Origin: Hyalangium gracile
GTDB lineage: Bacteria > Myxococcota > Myxococcia > Myxococcales > Myxococcaceae
NCBI RefSeq assembly: GCF_020103725.1
Contig: NZ_JAHXBG010000004.1
Span: 310,001-374,000, forward strand
Reading direction: 5' to 3'
Length of the DNA stretch: 64,000 nt
Shown: one piece after another, positions 57,675 through 64,000 of the stretch
Layout: each line of letters begins with the position of its first letter
Numbering within the stretch: the first letter of the stretch is position 1
Position numbers and translations under genes: made by a program
The notes under the pieces: generated by a model
What the model saw: the letters and a program-made list of their open reading frames with translations, nothing else
Told to the model about the DNA's origin: nothing
The model's database searches: none

Positions 57675-57806
57675 GTGGCGCAGCTCAACTGGCCTCATCT
57701 TTCGGATCTGCACCTGGGCCTGCGCAGTTCACGGCTGCTGCGCCCCGAATACCGGGAGGCGTTCGAGTTCGATCTGCGGAGGCTTCATGAGCGCTCGGGT
57801 CCGTGG
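57675..57806 (+). pseudogene. Broken 5' end of a metallophosphoesterase gene
   Basis: GTG at 57675, with AGGGGG 4 bases upstream, opens 44 codons reading MAQLNWPHLSDLHLGLRSS ... FDLRRLHERSGPW. HLSDLHLG is the first metal-binding motif (D-x-H) of calcineurin-like phosphoesterases. Immediately after this the frame becomes meaningless and stops at 57935, while a WD40 sequence starts in the +1 frame at 57805. The remaining phosphoesterase motifs are missing here, so this is the truncated start of a once longer protein. Confidence 0.65.
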
Positions 57807-60414
57807 CACCCTCGTGCTCTGGGACATGCAGACGGGAGAGCTGGTCAGCACCCTGCCATCCCCGCTGGGCCCCACCACGGTGGTGCATGGCCTGGCCTGG
57901 TCTCCCGATGGGCAGACCCTCGCCTGTGGTTGTGAGGGGGACGTCCGCCTCGTGCTGTGGAAGAAGCAGCTCGTGCATCAGCTCTTTCTGCGGGACTCGG
58001 CGCTGGCCCTGATGGTGATGGAGCCCGCGCGAGGGGACACCGCGCTGAGCGTCATCGAGGGGTGGAACCAGCGCCTGATGGCCCAGGCGGGAGCGAGGAG
58101 CCTCCGCAAGCTGCTGGTAGGCAGCAAGGTGGACAGCGAGCACGCTCCCGAGAATCGCACCGCCATCGAGAGCCTGGTGAGCCGCTGCCAGTTCACCGAC
58201 TATGTGCCCACCAGCGCCAGGACGGGCCGGGGCATCCCCGAGCTCAAGGCGGCGCTGGAGCAGGCCATCGACTGGGGCTCCATCGAGAAGGTCAGCCGCC
58301 CCGAGTTGTTCCAGCGCCTGCGCCAGCACATCCAGCGGCTGCGCGAGGATCGGCGGGTGGTGCTCACCTTCTTCGAGCTGGAGAACGAGCTGCGCCGGCA
58401 GATGGGGCGCGACTTCGATCCCGAGGCGCTCCGGGCCGTGGTGGGCCAGCTCAGCCGTCAGGGGCTCGTCGCGGACACCCGCATGGGGGATGGCACGCGG
58501 GTGCTCATCCTCGAGGTTGAGCAGGTGGAGCGCTACGCGGGCTCGCTCATCCTCGCCGCGCGGGACAACCCCCACGGCGTTCCCGCACTGGATGCGGCGA
58601 AGGTGCAGTCTCCCACGATGCGCTTCCTGCGCATCCTTCCCGAGGAGCGGCTGCGCCGCGACCAGGAGCTGGCGATCCTCGACTGCGTCATCGAGCTGCT
58701 GCTCGAGCACGGGCTCTGCCTGCGACACGAGGGGCTGCTCATCTTCCCCTCCTTGTTCCGGCCCGCTCCCACCGAGCCCGGCGCGGAGTTCTCCCACTCC
58801 GTGTCGCTGCACTACGACTGCTCCGGTCCCATCGACAACGTCTACGCGTCGCTCATCAGCTGGCTGGCCATCAGTGAGCGCTTCGGCGCCATGCGCCTGT
58901 GGGAGGATCGCGCGGAGTTCGGCCGGGCTGGCCTGGAGTCCTCGGGGGTCCGGCGCGTGCAGCGCGGCGGTGCGGAGGGCGGGGGCTTCGCGCGGCTGGA
59001 CGTCTATTTCGATCCGGGGACACCCGAGGCCACGCGCGAGCTGTTCGTGAACTTCGTCGAGCACCACCTCCGCGAGCACGGGGTGCAGCTGCTGGAGCAG
59101 CTCGTCATCACCTGCGCGTGTGGCAATGTCTTCGCGGAGAAGGTCGTCCGGGAGCGCATGGCCGCCGGGCATCCGGACATCGGCTGTCCGGCGTGTGACC
59201 GGCGAACGCCGCTCACGCTGGGCGCGCAGCAGGCCCGGGAGCGCAATCCGGAGCTCCTCAAGCAGCTCCAGGCGCTGCGGACCAACATCCGCCAGCAGCG
59301 CTCTCAGGACGTCATCGAGGTGAAGGTGGCGATGGAGGAGGCGCGCCGCGTCCAGGTGTCCCAGGAGGTGCCGCTGAGAATCCTCCACCTGAGCGATCTG
59401 CACGTCGGGGCGGGCGCGGATCCGCTCAGCCTGCTCCAGCCGCTCGAGGCGGACCTGAAGGACCGGAGCCAGGGGCTTGGGGTGGATCGTCTGGACTACC
59501 TGGTCATCTCCGGGGACATCACCAATCGCGCCGCACCCGAGGAGTTCGAGAAGGCCCGTGGGTTCGTGTCCGAGCTCATCGCCCGCTTCGGGCTGACGGC
59601 CGAGCGCTGCATCCTCGTGCCGGGCAACCATGATCTGGACTGGGACACGGAGGTCTACATCCGGAAGAAGAGGCGGCAGGTGGATGCCCGCGCGCTCATT
59701 CCCGGCGCCTACAAGGAGGATGGGGATGGGTACTACCTTCGGGACGAGGCGAAGTACCCCGAGCGCTTCAGGAACTTCTCGCGGCACTTCTACCACCCGC
59801 TGACCCAGCGGGAGTATCCGCTGGCGCCCGAGGAGCAGTGCCTCTCGTTCCTCACGGACTCACGGCTGCAGTTCCTGGCGATGAACTCGGCCTGGGAGAT
59901 CGACGAGTACTTCACGGAGCGCTCCGGCATCTGCGAGCAGGCGCTGTCTCGCGGGCTCGACGCCGCCAACAGGGAGCTGACCGCGGCTCGTGGGAGGAGA
60001 GAGCTTCAGGCGGGGGAGCCAGTCCTTCGGCTGGCCGTCTGGCATCACCCCATCACAGGCAACGAGAAGATCCAGGCCGATGCCTTCATGAGCCGGCTGC
60101 TCCAGGCGGACGTGCGGGTCTGCCTCCATGGCCACGTTCACGAGGAGCGGGTCGATCTGATCAACCCCCTTCACCCGGAGCGGCGAATCCAAGTCGTGGG
60201 AGCCGGCAGCTTCGGAGCGCCCACCCACCATCGCCCGGAGTCCGTGCCGCGGCTGTACAACCTGCTGGAGATTCCGCGCGACCTGCGGAGCCTGCGCGTC
60301 CACACGCGATGCCAGCGCAGGCAAGGCGGCGCCTGGGAAGGGTGGGCGGTGTGGCCCTCCTCTCAGCCCGGTGAGAAGCGGGCCTGGTACGAAGTCACCT
60401 TCCCGGGCCTGTAA
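57787..60414 (+). CDS. WD40-blade / P-loop-less Roc-like GTPase / C4 cluster / metallophosphoesterase protein
   Basis: The 875-residue product is a patchwork. About 7-50: one WD40 blade (GTLVLWDMQTGELVSTL, LAWSPDGQTLACG). About 55-165: second half of a Ras/Roc-like GTPase with LVHQLFLRDSALALMV, an NKxD-like GSKVD (about 112) and SAK-like TSARTGRG (about 142), but no P-loop or switch regions. About 170-260: COR-like helical/winged region. Cys443, 445, 467 and 470 could form a zinc ribbon. About 530-860: complete calcineurin-like phosphoesterase with HLSDLHVG, SGDITN, PGNHDLDW, HHP and GHVH. ATG 57787 has GGAGG 4 bases upstream, so it can be translated. It overlaps the broken upstream gene start. 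Confidence 0.85.
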   Translation: MSARVRGTLVLWDMQTGELVSTLPSPLGPTTVVHGLAWSPDGQTLACGCEGDVRLVLWKKQLVHQLFLRDSALALMVMEPARGDTALSVIEGWNQRLMAQAGARSLRKLLVGSKVDSEHAPENRTAIESLVSRCQFTDYVPTSARTGRGIPELKAALEQAIDWGSIEKVSRPELFQRLRQHIQRLREDRRVVLTFFELENELRRQMGRDFDPEALRAVVGQLSRQGLVADTRMGDGTRVLILEVEQVERYAGSLILAARDNPHGVPALDAAKVQSPTMRFLRILPEERLRRDQELAILDCVIELLLEHGLCLRHEGLLIFPSLFRPAPTEPGAEFSHSVSLHYDCSGPIDNVYASLISWLAISERFGAMRLWEDRAEFGRAGLESSGVRRVQRGGAEGGGFARLDVYFDPGTPEATRELFVNFVEHHLREHGVQLLEQLVITCACGNVFAEKVVRERMAAGHPDIGCPACDRRTPLTLGAQQARERNPELLKQLQALRTNIRQQRSQDVIEVKVAMEEARRVQVSQEVPLRILHLSDLHVGAGADPLSLLQPLEADLKDRSQGLGVDRLDYLVISGDITNRAAPEEFEKARGFVSELIARFGLTAERCILVPGNHDLDWDTEVYIRKKRRQVDARALIPGAYKEDGDGYYLRDEAKYPERFRNFSRHFYHPLTQREYPLAPEEQCLSFLTDSRLQFLAMNSAWEIDEYFTERSGICEQALSRGLDAANRELTAARGRRELQAGEPVLRLAVWHHPITGNEKIQADAFMSRLLQADVRVCLHGHVHEERVDLINPLHPERRIQVVGAGSFGAPTHHRPESVPRLYNLLEIPRDLRSLRVHTRCQRRQGGAWEGWAVWPSSQPGEKRAWYEVTFPGL

Positions 60415-60504
60415 GGGCCCCTCCGCCTCCTGAGGGTTGAGGGCGGGAGAGCCAATAGCCCCAGTACCGCCTCGAGACGCTGCTCGAAGAACGAGACCGA
60501 AGCC

Positions 60505-61797
60505 TCAGCGGCTGCTCGATGAGAAGTAGGACTGACGGCCGGCACGTGTGGGCATGGGCATGCGCGCGGGAGCCTCAGGCGCTGGCTCCTCGGGGGCCTG
60601 GAGCTGCCGCACCACGTTCCCGTAGAGCTCCGTCCAGGCGACCGGCGGCAGGGCCTCGATCGCGGCCGGCGGCGGCAACGCCAGGTAGAGGATGGAGTCC
60701 TGCGTGAGGCGGGCCATGCCTGGATCCAGCTTCGGGAAGGCCGTCGCCGCCAGCTCGCAGAGCAGCTCCACCCGAGGGCGCTCCAGGGAGAGCGACAGGG
60801 ACACATGCGCGGCGCCCGGTGCCCCCGGCGCGGGAGACGCCACCACCGTCACTCCCCGCGACGTCCGCTTGGAGCCAGGTGCGTCCGGCACAGCTTCCTC
60901 CAGGCAGGCAGTGGTGGCGCTTCGCACCTCCTCGAGGTGCGCGGGGGCCAGCAGGTGGCGACGCGGCTCCAGGGCGTGCCGGAGGGCCAGCGAGGCCACC
61001 ATCAGCGCGGCCAGAAAGCCCAGCATGGCCAGGTCGCGCACGTCTGGAAAGCCAGGGCGTGCTCGCTCGATGAGCACGACCGCCAGCGTCACCTCGACGA
61101 GCGACATCCACCGGGCCTGCGAGAGCCCGAGCAGGTGCGGACGCTTGTCTCCGCGAAGCCCCTCCAGCCCGAAGCGCATCACCGCATAGCCCATCAGGAA
61201 CCACACCAGCACGCGGCCCGGCGCCGGCTCGAAGGGCAGCGCCACCAGCCCCACCAGCCCGATGATGGTGAGCCCCACCGCTTCGATGGCCTGCACCGGG
61301 AACAGCCGGATCCCCACCAGGTAGCGCGGGAAACCATCGCTCGCGCATGACTCGGGATAGCGGATCCCCAGCGCGGAGGGCTTGCCGTGACAGCACCCCA
61401 CGAACAGGCACCCCACGCGCCCTCCTGTCAGGAAGAAGGCGAGGCCCACCGCCACCGCATCCAGGTATGCGACTACGGATTCCCCCAGCAGCAGCAGCGT
61501 GCCGGTGGCGCAGGCGAGCGCGAACCACACGTGCTCCAGCAGGACGAGCTCCTCGTGGCCCGTGATGGCCCGGCGCAACCAGGTGTAGATGAAGAACGAC
61601 AGCGCACACACTCCCGAGAGCACCGCCAGCACCAGGAGCGAGCGCCCCGCGATGAGCCCCGCGCCCAGGGTGGTGATGACGGCGACGTAGTAGCCGACGA
61701 TGCCGCAGGTGCGGTGTACGGGAACCTCGGTGCTGCCCCGACCAAAGCGGGTGCGTGGCAGCGAGTCGAGGAACCGATTGAGCGATTCACCAGCCAT
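60505..61797 (-). CDS. Lgt-like membrane protein with long soluble C-terminal extension
   Basis: The 430-residue product: about seven membrane helices in residues 30-285 and the Lgt-family segment LTGGRVGCLFVGCCHGKPSALGIRYP, typical of divergent prolipoprotein diacylglyceryl transferase homologues (GRxGCFxxGCCxG). Residues ~290-430 are soluble and not part of Lgt; they include SLSLSLERPRVELLCELAATAFP and a Pro-rich region. Whether it retains diacylglyceryl transferase activity is doubtful; it may be a paralogue acting on a special substrate. ATG 61797 has GGGGAG upstream. It diverges from the DUF4157 gene. Confidence 0.82.
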   Translation of the reverse strand: MAGESLNRFLDSLPRTRFGRGSTEVPVHRTCGIVGYYVAVITTLGAGLIAGRSLLVLAVLSGVCALSFFIYTWLRRAITGHEELVLLEHVWFALACATGTLLLLGESVVAYLDAVAVGLAFFLTGGRVGCLFVGCCHGKPSALGIRYPESCASDGFPRYLVGIRLFPVQAIEAVGLTIIGLVGLVALPFEPAPGRVLVWFLMGYAVMRFGLEGLRGDKRPHLLGLSQARWMSLVEVTLAVVLIERARPGFPDVRDLAMLGFLAALMVASLALRHALEPRRHLLAPAHLEEVRSATTACLEEAVPDAPGSKRTSRGVTVVASPAPGAPGAAHVSLSLSLERPRVELLCELAATAFPKLDPGMARLTQDSILYLALPPPAAIEALPPVAWTELYGNVVRQLQAPEEPAPEAPARMPMPTRAGRQSYFSSSSR

Positions 61798-61866
61798 GAA
61801 GCTCCCCGGTGGATCCGAGAATGCGTGACGCCCCCCGAACCTGGCCGGAAAAACCGCGTGTGGGAC

Positions 61867-61905
61867 TTCCCGCCCTTCAGACAAGGGGGCTACATTTTCC
61901 CGCCC
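61867..61905. promoter_or_regulatory. Direct repeat TTCCCGCCC x2, 30-bp period, in divergent promoter
   Basis: TTCCCGCCC occurs at 61867-61875 and again at 61897-61905, exactly 30 bp apart (about three helical turns), in the 112 bp region between the Lgt-like and DUF4157 genes. Same-face direct repeats suit a tandem-binding regulator. The second copy ends 4 bp before the DUF4157 ATG. Confidence 0.35.
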
Positions 61906-61909
61906 GTCC

Positions 61910-64000
61910 ATGTCCAAGGGAAGCGCCAAGCGATCCGGGAAGGGAACTGCTCACGCCCGGGCTCCGGCGCAGGCGGAGAAGCGCTCCGCCGAGGCGAAGG
62001 CCCAGCCGACGAAGGCGGCCCCGAAAGCGCCCCCCTCGGCGCCCGTTCGCCCGAACCCCATCGCGTTCCGGCTCGCCACCCACGTGCGCGGAACCGGCAA
62101 TGCCGCGGAGCGGGCCGCGGATCAGGTAGCCACCGCGGTCGTCCTCCCTCCAGCGCCGCCCACCTCCGCCGGAGGAGCGGCGATGCCGGGCAATCCTCCG
62201 GGCGGAGCAGGGACTCCTCCCCCGGGAGACCCCGGCGCTTCTCCGAGGCCGCGCGCGCCCTTCGGGATCCTCGTCGAGGATGGGCTGCCCGTCGGCCCCG
62301 GGCAGGTGGGGCGCTCCGCATTCCTCGCGACCCTCACCGAGAGCGTCACCCGCGCCGCCGAGGAAGAGCTCGCGCCCTTCGGACGAACGACGCGTGACTG
62401 CCCGTATCTGGCGCACTGGCTGGCGTTCTACCGGCAGCGGCCCGCGGAGGCGATCGAGCGCGCCATCGAGCGCTACGCGCGCCCGGGGCGGACCGATGCG
62501 GCCTCGCTGACGGACGCGGTGGTGGCCCGCGTCCGCGCCGCCGCGCGGGAGTGGGGGAGGTCCGGCAACATCACCCAGGTGCCCCTGGGCGTTGCCTGGC
62601 TGGGGACCACTGACGGCGTGGGGGAGCCGAGTCCCTCGCTCCAGGCGATGGCTCCTGCGGCGGTGCCCTCGGCCTCGGGCGAGGCGGGCGCGGTGCTCGC
62701 GCGGCTCGGGCCGGGACGGCCGCTCGACCTCGGAGTGAGAACACCTCTCGAGCGAGGCTTCGGCCAGAGCTTCGCCGACGTGCGCATCCACACGGACAGG
62801 GCGGCCGACGAGGTGACTCGCGGCTACTCGGCCTGGGCGCTCACCGTGGGCCGCGACGTGGCCTTCGGGGCAGGCCAGTTCCGCCCCGGCACGATCGAGG
62901 GGGACCTGCTGCTCGCCCATGAGCTGGCGCACGTCGTCCAGCAGCGCGGCGCCTCCCGGCCTCCCGCCCCGAAGCGGCTCGAGACCGGCCCGGCTCCCTC
63001 CCTGGAGCGGGACGCGGATCGCGCGGCGGTGGGGGTGGTGGCCTCCACCTGGCCTGTCGGCCTCCAGGAGGAGGCGCTTCGCAAGCACGGCCTCGCCCAT
63101 GACGCCGCGAAGCTCACCACCCTGGCGGAGACCGAGGCGCGCCCCACGTTGACCAGCGGGCTGCGACTCTCTCGGTGCCTGGGCGAGGACACCGAGGCAC
63201 CAACGACGGACGGACGGCTCCGCGCCCCCGCGGTGCCGCGGACCTCGGAGACCTTCCAGACAGGGAATGTCCCGGGGCAGGTGGATCCCGGCACGGCCCT
63301 GACCACCGGCGGCCTCGAGTTCCGCTTCGACGCGGACGGCGACCAGATGAAGGAGATGCAGGCGCGCATCCGCTGGCTCGACGACGGCAGCCGCACCGTG
63401 GTCGTCGACGTCACCCAGCTCTCCTCCGGTGTCACCCGGACCGTGCGCTTCCAGATCCTCGATCTGAACATCACCGGAGCACGGCCCCACATCCAGGAGG
63501 TCACCGACGGACGGCGCCCCACGCGGATCCGCTTTCCCTCCACCAGTTCGGGCTTCCAGGATCTCCTCATCGATCCCGTGGAGCGCACGGACCATGGCAT
63601 CCGCCTCCACGCCCGGTTGGAGCAGCGCTCTCTGAACGGCTCTCCGTGGGGAGATCCACCCCAGCCCCAGAGCGTGGAGTTCCCGGCCGAGACGACGCCC
63701 ACCCGCCGCGTCTTCGGGGTGGACCGCAACGAGCTGGACCAGCCGAGCCCTCCCCAGCACGTCGGGGACCTCTGGTTCATCGACGCGAGCGTCGGCGCCT
63801 ACAACGACCGGTTCCGGTTCACCTTCCGCAAGCGCAACCCCACCCAGGAGGCGGTGGATTGCTCCGTGGCCGTGCTCTCAGGGGGGACCCCCGTCGGGGG
63901 CCGCGGCTTCACCACCTTCGTCCAGGGCGCGCTCAACGTGCGCATCGTGGATGCCAACGGGGTGCGGCTCGCCATCGACCTCAACGGCGATGGGACGGAG
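61910..64000 (+). CDS. DUF4157 (eCIS-core) protein with HELAH motif, 3' end beyond window
   Basis: At least 697 residues, still open at the window edge. It starts with a basic, Ala/Pro-rich disordered stretch (about 1-125) and a helical region (about 130-240). The DUF4157 domain at about 270-350 contains LDLGVRTPLERGFGQSFADV, VRIHTD, YSAWALTVGRDVAFGAGQF and the metallopeptidase-like HELAHVVQQRG (337-347). A mostly beta C-terminal part follows. DUF4157 proteins are associated with extracellular contractile injection systems as cargo or processing factors. The ATG at 61910 is the first in-frame start after a stop at 61826; no ribosome site is obvious. Confidence 0.88.
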   Translation, partial: MSKGSAKRSGKGTAHARAPAQAEKRSAEAKAQPTKAAPKAPPSAPVRPNPIAFRLATHVRGTGNAAERAADQVATAVVLPPAPPTSAGGAAMPGNPPGGAGTPPPGDPGASPRPRAPFGILVEDGLPVGPGQVGRSAFLATLTESVTRAAEEELAPFGRTTRDCPYLAHWLAFYRQRPAEAIERAIERYARPGRTDAASLTDAVVARVRAAAREWGRSGNITQVPLGVAWLGTTDGVGEPSPSLQAMAPAAVPSASGEAGAVLARLGPGRPLDLGVRTPLERGFGQSFADVRIHTDRAADEVTRGYSAWALTVGRDVAFGAGQFRPGTIEGDLLLAHELAHVVQQRGASRPPAPKRLETGPAPSLERDADRAAVGVVASTWPVGLQEEALRKHGLAHDAAKLTTLAETEARPTLTSGLRLSRCLGEDTEAPTTDGRLRAPAVPRTSETFQTGNVPGQVDPGTALTTGGLEFRFDADGDQMKEMQARIRWLDDGSRTVVVDVTQLSSGVTRTVRFQILDLNITGARPHIQEVTDGRRPTRIRFPSTSSGFQDLLIDPVERTDHGIRLHARLEQRSLNGSPWGDPPQPQSVEFPAETTPTRRVFGVDRNELDQPSPPQHVGDLWFIDASVGAYNDRFRFTFRKRNPTQEAVDCSVAVLSGGTPVGGRGFTTFVQGALNVRIVDANGVRLAIDLNGDGTE

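Noticed and set aside
57787-60414. Sequencing error as the whole explanation for the 57805 frame change
   Set aside because: A single-base fix would join a phosphoesterase N-terminus to a WD40 blade with the rest of the phosphoesterase domain missing, so a real deletion is needed regardless of frame.

Overview
The window is very GC-rich DNA that looks myxobacterial, probably from the Archangium/Cystobacter/Myxococcus group. The main reasons are a spore-coat-U type chaperone-usher operon, a protein with a myxobacterial C-terminal sorting tail (cysteine, one membrane helix, arginine cluster), many cell-envelope lipoproteins, NtrC-type sigma54 activators, CotH and kelch lipoproteins and a DUF4157 protein. 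The species is inferred; no rRNA is present.

Layout. 1-4116 (minus): receiver start of a response regulator, then usher, chaperone and pilin of an archaic chaperone-usher system behind a good sigma54 promoter. 4243-7255: dienelactone hydrolase, lipoprotein, RtcB-family RNA ligase without its usual PrfH partner. 7307-9591: proA-rsfS-rlmH operon. 9642-13032: a DUF1501/DUF1800 pair apparently inserted between proA and a small TPR gene, with the proA/TPR junction present on both sides as a ~72 bp repeat. 13638-15655: alkylation repair (Ada-AlkA fusion, Ogt). 15652-21991: proteins of unknown role, an NtrC-type activator, a NUDIX hydrolase. 22140-31566: chemoreceptor, histidine kinase and three cation/proton antiporters. 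31579-33421: radA and a GlsB-type membrane protein.

33441-33474 is an isolated 3' end of a tmRNA-like gene, a classic integration scar, abutting what looks like the tail of a histidine kinase. Beyond it lies accessory-looking DNA: PhoX-like protein, CotH lipoprotein, seven-bladed kelch lipoprotein, SDR, sorted CxxCH protein and prolyl oligopeptidase. 44128-52281 is a complete polyol (mannitol/arabitol) system equal in content to Pseudomonas mtlEFGKDYZ but with the xylulokinase gene inverted. 52392-57457 carries lipoproteins, a GNAT enzyme, a GXWXG/alcohol dehydrogenase pair and small unknowns.

The most unusual locus is 57675-60414: the start of a metallophosphoesterase gene breaks off after 44 codons and continues, in another frame, as one WD40 blade, a Roc-like GTPase lacking its P-loop, a four-cysteine cluster and a complete second metallophosphoesterase domain. 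It looks like a large signalling or defence protein remodelled by internal deletions. The window ends with a divergent pair: an Lgt-like membrane protein with a long soluble tail, and a DUF4157 (eCIS-core, HELAH) protein that runs off the edge.
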